A stretch of DNA of 64,000 nt, from assembly GCF_014648875.1 (NCBI RefSeq), contig NZ_BMRY01000006.1:186001-250000 (forward strand). The letters are read 5' to 3'. The notes beneath the pieces were generated by a model. It did not search any database, had not been told where the DNA came from, and was given only the letters and a program-made list of their open reading frames with translations. A program made the translations under genes and the position numbers. Source of the stretch: Streptomyces parvus (GTDB lineage: Bacteria > Actinomycetota > Actinomycetes > Streptomycetales > Streptomycetaceae). Positions 1-7,854 of the stretch are shown here, piece by piece; position 1 is the first letter of the stretch; every line of letters begins with the position of its first letter.

Positions 1-39
1 CGAGCCGTCCCAGCCGATCACCGTGACCCGGTCGGCCAT
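1..39 (-). CDS. cobL: Precorrin-6Y C5,15-methyltransferase (CobL/CbiE), N-terminal fragment
   Basis: Only the first 13 codons are in the window, running off the left edge. The start MADRVTVIGWDGS looks like the opening beta strand and glycine loop of a CbiE-type SAM-dependent corrin methyltransferase, which would place it in cobalamin biosynthesis. An AGGAG sequence lies about 11 nt upstream of the ATG. Thirteen residues cannot prove the family, so the call rests on memory of how actinobacterial CobL proteins begin. No cobalamin riboswitch-like sequence was noticed in the 154 bp before the next gene. Confidence 0.4.
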   Translation of the reverse strand, partial: MADRVTVIGWDGS

Positions 40-91
40 CGTCGTCTGTCTCCTGGGGGGTCGGAGGGTTTCGGGAGCGTTCACCCGTGTG

Positions 92-154
92 GTGCGGGGC
101 GTTTGCCCGGAGGTGCGGGGCGCTGCCCCTGCGGTGCCGGGCAGGGGTGAGAGT
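92..154. repeat. Three degenerate 21-bp tandem repeats
   Basis: Three head-to-tail units each begin GTGC(G/C)GGGC and are 21 bp long (92-112, 113-133, 134-154), diverging in the second half. They lie in the gap between the divergently placed cobL start and the end of the GNAT gene and can fold on themselves (GGGGC/GCCCC). No function is evident. Confidence 0.5.
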
Positions 155-193
155 ACCTGGTCCGGGCCAAGGCTCCGCGGGGGGCCTCGGGCG

Positions 194-841
194 CTACTTC
201 CAGTCGTTGTACGTGCCGTAGCCGCCGGCGTCCGCGAGCTGTTCGGCGACCCCTTCGAGGTCCTCGGGGAGGAGTCCCCAGACGATCAGGTCGGTGCGGA
301 TGTCGGTCCAGCCGCCGTCGGTGCCGTTCTCGGTGCGGGTGCGGGCGATACGGGCGTTGCGCAGGACGCCCTCGCTGATGCAGCCGAGCTTCTGGGCGAC
401 CTGCTGGGAGGCGGTGTTGTCGGCGGGGGTGCGCAGCTCGATGCGTTCGAAGCCCTGGTCGCGGAAGAGCCACTCGGCTATGGCGAGCACGGATTCGGTG
501 GCGTACCCCTCACCGCGGGCCCAGGGGGCGGTGATGTAGCGGACCTCGGTGGAGCGGGTGCGCCAGTCGGTGTTGAGGAGGCGGACGCTGCCGACGAGCC
601 GCTGGGTGAGGAACTCGGTGACGGCGAGGGCGATGCCCTGGCCGCCGGTGCGTTCCGCGGGGGCGACCCTGCGGACCCAGCGTTCGGCGTCGACCTGGGT
701 GTACGGGTTCGGTCCGTCCATCCACGCGACGACGGCCTCGTCGTTCATCATCTCGATGTACGCGGGGATGTCGGCCATCTCGAAGGGGCGCATCACCAAC
801 CTGTCCGTGCTGATGGAGATGGACGGAAAGGTGGTAGTCAT
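194..841 (-). CDS. GNAT family N-acetyltransferase (RimJ/RimL type)
   Basis: A 215-residue protein opening TTTFPSISISTDRLVMRPFEMADIP, the usual first strand of RimJ/RimL-like acetyltransferases (TxRLxLRP). Later segments such as GYATESVLAIAEW (acetyl-CoA pyrophosphate-binding loop region) and NTASQQVAQKLG complete the GNAT fold. It would transfer acetyl from acetyl-CoA to an amine, but the substrate is unknown. The ATG at 841 was chosen because GGAG sits 8 nt upstream and the fold starts there; an upstream in-frame ATG at 919 would add 26 poorly conserved-looking residues. It is monocistronic, lying between cobL and the metNIQ terminator. Confidence 0.85.
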   Translation of the reverse strand: MTTTFPSISISTDRLVMRPFEMADIPAYIEMMNDEAVVAWMDGPNPYTQVDAERWVRRVAPAERTGGQGIALAVTEFLTQRLVGSVRLLNTDWRTRSTEVRYITAPWARGEGYATESVLAIAEWLFRDQGFERIELRTPADNTASQQVAQKLGCISEGVLRNARIARTRTENGTDGGWTDIRTDLIVWGLLPEDLEGVAEQLADAGGYGTYNDWK

Positions 842-918
842 GCGCAACTCCATGCCGAGGACCGGGTAAAAGCACAGCATGCAGCATCGGGTACGGCTTG
901 TGCATGGGCGGGTCGGCA

Positions 919-964
919 CGACGGAGCCCCGCGCCTCCGGGGAGGGAGGGGCGGGGCTCCGTCG
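919..964 (-). terminator. Terminator hairpin after metNIQ
   Basis: A perfect 14-bp inverted repeat, CGACGGAGCCCCGC against GCGGGGCTCCGTCG, with an 18-nt loop lies 18 bp past the metQ stop. It has no long T tract, as is common for Streptomyces terminators. Confidence 0.75.
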
Positions 965-982
965 GCAAGTGCCGGGCGGGCG

Positions 983-1849
983 TCAGGACTTGGCCGGGGC
1001 GCCGAAGGCCGGGACGATCGAGCCCTGGTAGGTGTCCTCGATGAACTTCTTGACCTCGTCGGAGTTGAGGAGCTTCGCGAGCTTCTCGACGCGCGGGTCC
1101 TTCTCGTTGCCCTCCTTGACGGCCAGGAAGTTGGCGTACGGGTTGCCCTCGGCCTTCTCCAGGGCGATGGAGTCCTTGCCGGGCTTGAGCTTGGCCTCGA
1201 TGGCGTAGTTGCCGTTGATGACGGCGGCGTCCACGTCGTTCAGGGCGCGGGGCACGGTGGCGGCCTCCAGCTCCTTGAACTCCAGGCCCTTCTTGTCGGT
1301 GATGTCGCTCAGCTTGGCGCTGGTGCCGACGCCGTCCTTGAGGGTGATGAGGCCGTTCTCGGCGAGCAGCTGGAGGGCTCGGCCGCCGTTGGTGGTGTCG
1401 TTGGGGACGGCTATGGTCTGGCCGGCCTTGATGTCCTTGAGGTCCTTGACCTTGTTGGAGTAGAGGCCGAGCGGCTCCAGGTGGACGTCGACGACCGGGA
1501 CGATGGTGGTCTTCTGCTTGGCGTTGAAGTCGTCCAGGTAGGGCTTGTGCTGGAAGAAGTTGGCGTCGACCTGGCCGTTCTGGGTGGCGGTGTTCGGCAG
1601 GACGTAGTCCGTGAACTCCTTGACCTCCAGCTTGAGGCCCTCCTTGTCCGCCAGGTTCTTCTTGACGAAGTTCAGGATGTCGGCGTGCGGCGTCGGGGAC
1701 GCGGCGACGACGAGGGCCTTGGAGGTGTCGGCGTTGGCGCCGGTCTCGCTCTTGGACGCGGGGTCGGAGGACGTACCGCAGGCGCTGAGGCCGATGGCGA
1801 GGGCGGCGGTGGCGGCGGCAGCTGCGGTGATCTTGATGTTCTTGCGCAC
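983..1849 (-). CDS. metQ: Methionine-binding lipoprotein MetQ (NlpA family)
   Basis: Substrate-binding component of a D/L-methionine ABC importer, anchored outside the membrane. The 288-residue protein has a signal peptide with lipobox LSAC (Cys24 lipidated), then a Ser/Thr/Asp-rich linker, then the NlpA domain (VVAASPTPHADIL near residue 48, NFFQHKPYLDDF near 98, IAVPNDTTNGGRAL near 147), all hallmark segments of MetQ. It starts at GTG with AAAGAGGC upstream. It is the last gene of metN-metI-metQ, about 80 bp after metI, and is followed by a strong hairpin. Methionine specificity is inferred from family and operon. Confidence 0.93.
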   Translation of the reverse strand: MRKNIKITAAAAATAALAIGLSACGTSSDPASKSETGANADTSKALVVAASPTPHADILNFVKKNLADKEGLKLEVKEFTDYVLPNTATQNGQVDANFFQHKPYLDDFNAKQKTTIVPVVDVHLEPLGLYSNKVKDLKDIKAGQTIAVPNDTTNGGRALQLLAENGLITLKDGVGTSAKLSDITDKKGLEFKELEAATVPRALNDVDAAVINGNYAIEAKLKPGKDSIALEKAEGNPYANFLAVKEGNEKDPRVEKLAKLLNSDEVKKFIEDTYQGSIVPAFGAPAKS

Positions 1850-1930
1850 GAAAAGTGCCTCTTTCTTGTGGTGGTGCGCCCGGACAAGGAGTTCGGGCTC
1901 GGTGGGGACGGAAAGTCTTGGGGGCGGGCC

Positions 1931-2602
1931 TCAGGAGGCGGTGCGGCCGCGGCGGGCCAGCAGCCGGACGGTGAGGTCGCCGATCAGCTGGATCACGGTG
2001 ACGATGACGATCAGCAGCGCGACGGTGATCAGCATGAACTGGTTGTCGAAGCGCTGGAATCCGTAGGTGACGGCCTTGGAGCCGAGTCCTTCGCCGCCGA
2101 CCGCACCGGCCATCGCGGAGTAGCCGATGAGCACGATGAGGGTGGTGGTGACGCCGGAGACGAGGGAGGGCAGGGCCTGCGGGAGGAGCACCTTGCGGAC
2201 GATCGTGGGGATGGAGCCGCCCATCGACTGGACCGCTTCGACGAGCCCGTGGTCGACCTCGCGGATCGCCGTCTCGACGAGCCGGGCGAAGAACGGGATG
2301 GCGCCGACGGCGAGCGGCACGATCATCGCGGTGGGGCCGATGAAGGTGCCGACGACCCAGGTGGTGAAGGGGATCAGGGCGATCAGCAGGATGATGAAGG
2401 GCAGCGAGCGGCCGATGTTCACGATCACGCCGATGACCTTGTTCACCACGGTGTTCTGGAGCAGTCCGCCCTTGTCGGTGAGGACCAGCAGAACACCGAG
2501 CGGCAGTCCGCCGACGACGGTGACCAGGGCGGACCACAGCACCATGTAGAGGGTGTCGTAGGTGCCCTGGGTCAGCAGGGGCTGCATTTCGGACCAGGTC
2601 AC
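1931..2602 (-). CDS. metI: Methionine ABC transporter permease MetI
   Basis: Membrane channel subunit of the methionine importer, 223 residues with about five transmembrane helices and the binding-protein-dependent transport fold. The EAA-like loop that contacts the ATPase is visible around EVDHGLVEAVQSMGGSIPTI. The GTG start overlaps the metN stop by 4 nt (GTGA), so translation is coupled to metN. The N terminus MTWSEMQPLL and the region GRSLPFIILLIALIPFTTW are typical of MetI. It works with MetN in the cytoplasm and lipoprotein MetQ outside. Confidence 0.93.
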   Translation of the reverse strand: MTWSEMQPLLTQGTYDTLYMVLWSALVTVVGGLPLGVLLVLTDKGGLLQNTVVNKVIGVIVNIGRSLPFIILLIALIPFTTWVVGTFIGPTAMIVPLAVGAIPFFARLVETAIREVDHGLVEAVQSMGGSIPTIVRKVLLPQALPSLVSGVTTTLIVLIGYSAMAGAVGGEGLGSKAVTYGFQRFDNQFMLITVALLIVIVTVIQLIGDLTVRLLARRGRTAS

Positions 2603-3678
2603 TTGACGGCCTCCTTGGTGATCGCGGCGGGCGTCTGCTCGGGTACGAGGGGGGCCGCGGCGGTCGCGGTGCTCTCGCCGTCGACGACCTCGGCCTGGAG
2701 GCCCTGCTCGCGCAGGAAGCCGATGGGGACGACGTTCTCCTCGAACCGGCCGGGCAGCTCGATGCGCATCCGGCCGATCTGCTTGCCGCCGACGGTGTCC
2801 ATCGCGGCGCCGAGGATCGAGATGTCGATGTTGTACGTCCGTGAGAGCTGGGAGATGACCGGCTGGGAGGCCGACTCCCCCTGGAAGGTGACGTCGACGA
2901 CCGTGCGGTCCGGGCCGGAGGCGGTGCCGCCGACCGGGAACAGCTCGTGGGCCAGTTCGGATCCGGGGGTGGCGAGGAGTTCGCCGACGGTCCCGGACTC
3001 GACGATCCGGCCGCGCTGCATGAGCGCAGCGGAGTCGCAGATGGTCTTGACGACGTCCATCTCGTGGGTGATGAGCAGGACGGTGAGGCCGAGCTGCTGG
3101 TTGAGGTCGCGCAGCAGCTGGAGGATGGAGCGGGTGGTCTCGGGGTCGAGCGCGGAGGTCGCCTCGTCGGAGAGCAGCACCTGGGGGTCGCCCGCGAGGG
3201 CGCGGGCTATGCCCACGCGCTGCTTCTGGCCGCCGGAGAGCTGTCCGGGGTAGGACTTCGCCTTGTCGGCCAGGCCGACCAGGTCCAGCAGCTCCTTGGC
3301 CTTGCGGGTGCGGGCCTGGCCGGAGACGCCGAGGATCTCCAGCGGCAGTTCGATGTTGTCCAGGACGGTGCGGGAGTCCAGCAGGTTGAAGTGCTGGAAG
3401 ACCATGCCGATGCGGGTGCGTGCCCGGCGCAGCTCGGCGCTCGCCCGCCGGCCGCGGCCGGCGAGGGCGGTGAGGTCCTGGCCGGCCACTGTCACGGTGC
3501 CGGAGGTGGGGCGTTCCAGGAGGTTGACGCAGCGGATGAGGGAGGACTTGCCGGCGCCGCTCTGTCCGATGACGCCGTAGACCTCGCCTTCGCGGACGTG
3601 CAGGTCGACGCCGTCGAGTGCGGTGACCTCACGGTCGCGCGACTGGTAGACCTTCGTGAGGCCCGTCGTGGTGATCAC
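2599..3678 (-). CDS. metN: Methionine ABC transporter ATP-binding protein MetN with NIL domain
   Basis: ATPase subunit of the methionine importer, 359 residues. Walker A GQSGAGKSS lies near residues 38-46, the ABC signature LSGGQKQR near 147, and Walker B LLSDEATSALD follows. The C-terminal third (from about residue 260, VVDVTFQGESASQPVISQL) is the NIL domain, which in this family binds methionine and inhibits transport when the amino acid is abundant. The GTG start has a GGAA sequence about 8 nt upstream. It is the first gene of the operon; 220 nt separate it from a leader peptide whose C terminus is rich in Cys and Met. Confidence 0.95.
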   Translation of the reverse strand: MITTTGLTKVYQSRDREVTALDGVDLHVREGEVYGVIGQSGAGKSSLIRCVNLLERPTSGTVTVAGQDLTALAGRGRRASAELRRARTRIGMVFQHFNLLDSRTVLDNIELPLEILGVSGQARTRKAKELLDLVGLADKAKSYPGQLSGGQKQRVGIARALAGDPQVLLSDEATSALDPETTRSILQLLRDLNQQLGLTVLLITHEMDVVKTICDSAALMQRGRIVESGTVGELLATPGSELAHELFPVGGTASGPDRTVVDVTFQGESASQPVISQLSRTYNIDISILGAAMDTVGGKQIGRMRIELPGRFEENVVPIGFLREQGLQAEVVDGESTATAAAPLVPEQTPAAITKEAVK

Positions 3679-3898
3679 AGGGGGTTTCCGTCACTGTCGA
3701 GTGCGCGGCGCGGTGTCCGCCGGGCACGGGGCATTCGTCGAGGAGACTGTTCGGGCTGGTGGGCCGGGTCATGTCTCGGCATGGCTTCGAGCGGCGATCG
3801 GCCGGGAGGCAGCGCATGCGCGGGCGGGCTCGTTCCAGGGACTGCGAACGGCACAGGCTCGGGTCTCGCTTCGGGGCGCGAGGCTCAGGCGGGGGCCC
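3679..3898 (-). promoter_or_regulatory. metNIQ 5' leader between uORF and metN
   Basis: These 220 nt lie between the leader-peptide stop and the metN GTG, with no gene of their own. They contain short GC-rich pairings (for example CTCGC against GCGAG around 3865-3885) that could form alternative hairpins, as expected of an attenuator. I searched for the conserved cores of SAM-I/SAM-IV riboswitches and did not see them. The switching structure itself was not resolved by eye. Confidence 0.4.
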
Positions 3899-3985
3899 TC
3901 AGAAGGCGCGCATTCGACACATACAACGAGCACCGGGCGTGCTGATCGCCTCGGTCGCAAGGGTGCGGCTGCTCGTCGTGGTCAT
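3899..3985 (-). CDS. Leaderless Cys/Met-rich leader peptide (putative attenuator uORF)
   Basis: A 28-codon ORF starting ATGACCACGACG and ending in ...GARCMCRMRAF-stop, 220 nt upstream of metN on the same strand. A -10-like TTTACT (3993-3998 on the complementary strand) sits 7 nt before the ATG, so the transcript probably starts at the ATG and is leaderless. Two Cys and two Met codons within six residues near the C terminus suggest ribosome stalling when sulfur amino acids are short. Leaderless cysteine-rich uORFs acting as attenuators are known in mycobacteria; their use here for a methionine importer is inference. Confidence 0.6.
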   Translation of the reverse strand: MTTTSSRTLATEAISTPGARCMCRMRAF

Positions 3986-4026
3986 GGGCCCAAGTAAAAC
4001 AGACGTGAGGTCGCCGCGATCCCGGT

Positions 4027-4043
4027 TGTCCGCATAGCGGACA
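4027..4043. promoter_or_regulatory. Perfect 7-bp palindrome, candidate activator site for metNIQ
   Basis: TGTCCGC and GCGGACA face each other across an ATA spacer. Measured from the predicted leaderless start at 3985, the site covers about -42 to -58, a usual activator position. TCCGC-N-GCGGA dyads resemble IclR-family sites, and an IclR-type regulator (NdgR) controls amino-acid genes in Streptomyces, but the link is inference. The rest of the gap to the next gene (4044-4281) shows nothing I can name. Confidence 0.5.
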
Positions 4044-4281
4044 GTGCTGGATGGTCGGACGCCCACCTTCCGCTTCAACCGCACACCTTCTCGCGCACGT
4101 CCCTGACCTGCGGAAACGGACAGGATTCAGAAGCACACCCAAGGGCACCCGACCGACCGGTGAGCGGAATCCTGCCCGCCGGTTGTGTTCAAGGCCACCC
4201 TCGCGCGGCCGGGGCGGCGGCCGCCCGTGCGGGGCCGGGGCCGCACGCGGGCGGGCGTTCCGTCCGTAATACCCTCGACTC

Positions 4282-4641
4282 ATGCTTGACGCCCTGACGG
4301 TCGCGGTCGCCGTGACCGCGCTCGCCCTCGCCGCCTGGTGCGGACATGCCGCCTACCGGGACCAGCCGACGAAGGACTGGCATTTCATCGGGATGGCGGT
4401 CGTCTCCGTGCTGGCGCTGGCCCAATTGGTGGTGGGCGTCGTGCAGCTGGCGCGCGGGGAGCGGCCGGAGCAGGGGATGGCGGTGTTCATCGCCTATCTG
4501 ATCGGTTCGTTCGCCGCCGTGCCCGCGGCCGGATTCCTGTCGTTGACCGAGCGGACCCGCTGGGGTTCGGTCACGGTGGCGGCGGGCGCGGTGGTGCTGG
4601 CGGTTCTGGAGGTCCGGCTCTATGACATCTGGGGAAACTGA
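4282..4641 (+). CDS. Small integral membrane protein, unknown function
   Basis: A 119-residue protein of four predicted membrane segments (about residues 3-22, 36-57, 68-86 and 93-111) joined by short loops, with little soluble domain. No catalytic motif is visible. It ends 1 nt before the GTG start of the next membrane-protein gene, so the two are almost certainly co-transcribed and may form one complex. The ATG is followed at once by a membrane segment (LDALTVAVAVTALALAAW). I do not recognise the family. Confidence 0.7.
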   Translation: MLDALTVAVAVTALALAAWCGHAAYRDQPTKDWHFIGMAVVSVLALAQLVVGVVQLARGERPEQGMAVFIAYLIGSFAAVPAAGFLSLTERTRWGSVTVAAGAVVLAVLEVRLYDIWGN

Positions 4642-4642
4642 C

Positions 4643-5083
4643 GTGAGCGACACCGACCGCCCCGAGGTGGCCGCGGCCCCGAAGCCGGCCTTCGAGCTGG
4701 GCACCGGTCCCGGCCGGGTCCTGGTCTGGTTCTACGGGGTGTTCACGGTCGCGGCGGCCTCGCGCTCGATCGTCCAGATGATCATGGACTTCGACCGGGC
4801 GCCGCTGGCGTACGTGCTCTCGGCCGTCGCGGCCGTGGTGTACGGCTTCATCACGTATTCGCTGGTGCGCGGCGGGGAGAAGGCCCGTCGGGCGGCGCTG
4901 GTGTGCTGCGCGGCGGAGCTGCTGGGCGTGCTGGTCGTCGGCGCGTGGACGCTGGCCGAACCGGCCGCGTTCCCGGACGCGACGGTGTGGTCGGACTTCG
5001 GGATGGGGTACCTCTTCATCCCGGTGATCCTGCCGGTCACCGGGATGATCTGGCTGCGCCGCGCGAAGACGGTGGCGGTCTGA
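4643..5083 (+). CDS. Integral membrane protein, unknown function
   Basis: A 146-residue protein: about 25 soluble residues (SDTDRPEVAAAPKPAFELG) then four membrane segments (WFYGVFTVAAASRSIV, AYVLSAVAAVVYGFI, AALVCCAAELLGVLVVG, GYLFIPVILPVTGMIWL). GTG at 4643 was chosen over an ATG at 4622 because GGGGAA lies 9 nt upstream and the ORF then follows the preceding gene's stop by 1 nt. The overall fold resembles many uncharacterised actinobacterial four-helix membrane proteins. It forms a two-gene unit with the gene before it; no function can be assigned. Confidence 0.7.
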   Translation: MSDTDRPEVAAAPKPAFELGTGPGRVLVWFYGVFTVAAASRSIVQMIMDFDRAPLAYVLSAVAAVVYGFITYSLVRGGEKARRAALVCCAAELLGVLVVGAWTLAEPAAFPDATVWSDFGMGYLFIPVILPVTGMIWLRRAKTVAV

Positions 5084-5118
5084 AGACGCCGGCGGTCCGA
5101 GGCCTACGGCTCCGCCGG

Positions 5119-5163
5119 CCCCGTTCCTCCCGGCCCCGCTGCTCCCGGCCCCGTTCCTCCCGG
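5119..5163. repeat. Three tandem 15-bp repeats
   Basis: CCCCGTTCCTCCCGG is present as units 5119-5133 and 5149-5163 exactly and as 5134-5148 with three changes. They fill most of the gap between two convergent genes. This could be simple slippage; a role in termination is not excluded. Confidence 0.7.
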
Positions 5164-5180
5164 CCTCGCGCGGCGCGCGG

Positions 5181-5684
5181 TCAGGCGCTGGCCACGAAGT
5201 CCCGCTCGGCGGCGTCCTTCTCCAGCAGGATCAGGCGTACGCCGTCGGCTCCTGTGACGGCTCCGACCTGGGCGTATCCGGCCTTCCGGTAGAGCCTCAG
5301 ATTACTCTCGCTGCGATGGCCGCTGTGCAGCCGGTAGCGGGTCGCCGACCGCTCGGCGGTCAGTGCCGACTCGGCGGCCAGCAGCAGCCGGGCGCCGAGG
5401 CCGTGACCCTGGAGCCGGGGGTGGACGCAGAGCTTCCCGATCAGGCCCGTGCCGTCGGGATCGGTGAATCCCCGGACCGCGCCGACGACTTCGTCCCCGA
5501 GCCGGGCCACGAACACCAGGTCGTCGGCGACTTCGGCGCGCAGTGAGTCGAGGCTCTGGACGAGCGGGTCGATCCGGTAGTTGTCGTACAGCTCGGCCTC
5601 GCGCTGGAAGCAGAGGTACTGAAGTCTGAAGATCTGCTCGACGTCCTGTGCCGTCGCCGCCGAGATGGTCACGCTCATGCCCAT
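5181..5684 (-). CDS. GNAT family N-acetyltransferase
   Basis: A 167-residue single-domain acetyltransferase beginning SVTISAATAQDVEQIFRLQ. The acetyl-CoA-binding motif A is clear as LCVHPRLQGHGLGARLL (V-x-P-x-x-Q-G-x-G-x-G), followed by SNLRLYRKAGYAQVG, the usual NxxAxxLYxKxGF-like segment. The substrate is unknown. Three in-frame starts are possible (5705, 5684, 5678); 5684 is used because the fold begins just after it, but 5678 is equally defensible. It is monocistronic and convergent with the membrane-protein pair. Confidence 0.82.
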   Translation of the reverse strand: MGMSVTISAATAQDVEQIFRLQYLCFQREAELYDNYRIDPLVQSLDSLRAEVADDLVFVARLGDEVVGAVRGFTDPDGTGLIGKLCVHPRLQGHGLGARLLLAAESALTAERSATRYRLHSGHRSESNLRLYRKAGYAQVGAVTGADGVRLILLEKDAAERDFVASA

Positions 5685-5730
5685 GTGTGCACGCCTCCCG
5701 CTCACCTGTCCGCCGGTTGCCTACCGCTCC

Positions 5731-6276
5731 CTATCCCCGCACGGATGGGGCGACAACCTCCGCAGCCAGCATTCTGCGCAGACATCCAAGGCAACGGGAA
5801 CGGATCGGGCCCAAACTCCCCTGTGACATACCCAACTCCCCTGCGATTTCCCGGTAGGTCGGGTCGCCGGGGTCGAGTAACGCCTCCAGCAGCCGGGGGC
5901 AGCGTCCGGGCAGCCTGGCCATCGCGGAGCGCAGCGCCCGGCGTTCGGCGGCCCCGAGCGCGGCGCGTTCCGGGCAGTCGGCCGGCCCGGCGACGGGTTC
6001 CGTTCCGGCGTACGGACGTTCCCGCCGGGCCGTGCGCCGGGCGCGGCGGGCCTCGGCCCGTACGGTGTCGCGGACCCAGCGGGCGGCGTCGGCGGGCGGT
6101 CCGGCGTCGTCCGGGCGCTCCAGGAGCCGTACCCAGACGCCCTGTTCGAGATCGGCGGGATCGACTCCGGCCGCCGGGGCCTCGGCCCTCGCCTCCGCGC
6201 GCACCAGGGGTTGCAGGGCGCGGACGACGAGGGCGGTGGAGGCGGCAGGGCCGAGGTCATGATCGAGAAGCGTCAT
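5731..6276 (-). CDS. Sigma-70-family (ECF-like) RNA polymerase sigma factor
   Basis: A 181-residue protein with a region-2-like helical N-terminal half (DLEQGVWVRLLE... AARWVRDTVRAEARRARR, about residues 42-80) and a region-4 helix-turn-helix at about 118-165 (LPGRCPRLLEALLDPGDPTYREIAGELGMS followed by GSLGPIRSRCLGCLRRML), which would read a -35 element. No anti-sigma factor gene is adjacent, and there are no fused receiver or SnoaL-like domains. The target promoters are unknown. The region 2 is short and divergent, so core binding is likely but not certain. Confidence 0.75.
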   Translation of the reverse strand: MTLLDHDLGPAASTALVVRALQPLVRAEARAEAPAAGVDPADLEQGVWVRLLERPDDAGPPADAARWVRDTVRAEARRARRTARRERPYAGTEPVAGPADCPERAALGAAERRALRSAMARLPGRCPRLLEALLDPGDPTYREIAGELGMSQGSLGPIRSRCLGCLRRMLAAEVVAPSVRG

Positions 6277-6430
6277 GCCCCGGCGGACGTGCCGGTGGGG
6301 GCGGCCGGTTGCTCCGGCCGCGCCGCACCACCCGACCGGGGCATGCGGGGGCGTACGGCTGACGGCGTGCCTCGCGTACGCGGCCCCCGCCGATCCAGCC
6401 CGTACGGGAGGTGCGCCGCCCCGTACCCCG

Positions 6431-7591
6431 TCAGCGTCCCGCGTGGTCCGCGGCTGCCAGCAGCGCCGTGTCCGGGTGGTCGGCGAAGATGCCGTCGATG
6501 CCGGTGGCGAAGTAGGCCGCGCAGGCGCCGAACACGTCCCCGTAGGCGTTGGGGTCGGTGCCGCGGCGGAAGTCTGCGGGCAGGAAGCTGTTCTCGTTGC
6601 GCAGGGTGTACGGGTGGAGCAGCAGGCCCTTGGCGTGCGCGTCCCGTACCAGGGTGGTCGGGGTGGTGAGCCGCCCCGAGGCGTCCTTGGGGATGACCAG
6701 GTCGAGGGTGGGGCCGATGCCCTGGGCGAAGGAGGCCAGCCACTTCAGGCCGGCGGGCTTCACCAGATCGGCGACCGTGCGCGGGTCGCCCGACTCGACG
6801 AAGTCCCAGGGGCGCTCCTTGGGGCCGGACAGCAGGACGATGCGCGGTGTGTCGACGAGCCGGGCGAGGCGCTGGATGGAGCCGGGCTCGAAGGACTGGA
6901 GGATGAGCGGGGAGTTCTTCCGGTCCCGGCCGTACCGGCGCAGCAGCCGGGCGAGGGGCTCCTCCAGGCCGAGGCCGAGCTTGCGGAAGTAGGTGGGGTG
7001 CTTGGTCTCGACGTACAGCCAGACGGGCGCACCGCGCTTGCGGCCCTCCTTCTCGGCCCAGCGCAGGACCTCCTCGAAGGTGGGAACCGTCCACCGGCCG
7101 TTGTAGAGGGTGTTGTCCGGGCGGTTGCCCGGGATGCGCTCCGTTGCCCGCAGGGTCTTGAGCTCGGCGAGGGTGAAGTCCTCGGTGAACCAGCCGGTGT
7201 AGGAGACGCCGTCGATGCTCTTGGTGGTCCTGCGGCCGGCGAACTCGGGGTGGTCGGCGACGTCGGTGGTGCCGGTGATGTCGTTCTCGTGACGGCAGAC
7301 GAGATGGCCGTCCTTGGTCGGCACGAGGTCCTGCTCGACGATGTGCGCGCCCAGGTCCAGGGCCAGCTGGTAGGAGCCGAGGGTGTGCTCGGGGCGGTAG
7401 CCGCTGGCCCCGCGGTGGCCGATCACCGTGGGCACGGGCAGATCGCGCAGCGACCCGTGGCCTCCTGTGCCGCGGCCGCGGCCCCGCTCGGCGGCCTGGG
7501 CGGCGGCGGGCAGGCCGAGGGCCGCGGTGCCGAGGACGGCCGCGCCCAGCAGGGTCCGTCGGCCGGGGGTCTTCCGCGCACGCTCCGTCAT
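6431..7591 (-). CDS. Exported glycerophosphodiester phosphodiesterase (GDPD)
   Basis: Hydrolyses glycerophosphodiesters to glycerol-3-phosphate and an alcohol outside the cell. The 386-residue protein starts MTERARKTPGRRTLLGAAVLG, a twin-arginine signal with a cleavage-like AQA. The GDPD core begins VIGHRGASGYRPEHTLGSY (catalytic His, Arg and the Glu of PEHT), followed by HIVEQDLVPTKDGHLVCRHE with metal ligands and a second His. The ATG at 7591 has GAGGAG 8 nt upstream; longer readings of this frame enter the promoter of the divergent acyltransferase. It would help in phosphorus or carbon scavenging from phospholipid headgroups or teichoic-acid debris. Confidence 0.92.
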   Translation of the reverse strand: MTERARKTPGRRTLLGAAVLGTAALGLPAAAQAAERGRGRGTGGHGSLRDLPVPTVIGHRGASGYRPEHTLGSYQLALDLGAHIVEQDLVPTKDGHLVCRHENDITGTTDVADHPEFAGRRTTKSIDGVSYTGWFTEDFTLAELKTLRATERIPGNRPDNTLYNGRWTVPTFEEVLRWAEKEGRKRGAPVWLYVETKHPTYFRKLGLGLEEPLARLLRRYGRDRKNSPLILQSFEPGSIQRLARLVDTPRIVLLSGPKERPWDFVESGDPRTVADLVKPAGLKWLASFAQGIGPTLDLVIPKDASGRLTTPTTLVRDAHAKGLLLHPYTLRNENSFLPADFRRGTDPNAYGDVFGACAAYFATGIDGIFADHPDTALLAAADHAGR

Positions 7592-7854
7592 GAATGCTCC
7601 TCGCTTGGTGATGTCCGGGACCGGTCGAGCGAGGCACGATCGTAGGCTGGGAGACGTAACCGAGGACGGACCTTCGGCCAACGTGGCGGAAACACATGTC
7701 AACACCGCGTATCCGCTGCGTGAACCCGATGTGCGATCAGCGCATACCCGCGAGTATCGTCCTCACCTGCACCGACCATCATCCGTCGGCACCGGCCACC
7801 GCCCGTGGGACCCGTTCCCGCGCGGTCGGCCCGGCCACGACACCGGAGGAACCG

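Noticed and set aside
23-3253. 1076-codon open frame on the plus strand over metQIN and the GNAT gene
   Set aside because: Antisense shadow made by GC-rich third positions; Val/Asp/Gly/Leu-rich sequence with no domains, while the minus strand carries clear metNIQ and GNAT families.
3661-3990. SAM riboswitch upstream of metN
   Set aside because: No recognisable SAM-I/SAM-IV core (GGCAACC-type) was found; the Cys/Met leader peptide is a better explanation.
3885-4283. 132-codon minus-strand ORF across the metN upstream region
   Set aside because: Low-complexity Arg/Pro/Gly composition, no ribosome-binding site and overlap with the leader peptide in another frame; treated as a shadow.
5119-5163. 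CRISPR-like short repeat array
   Set aside because: Units are directly adjacent without spacers and only 15 bp; plain tandem repeat.
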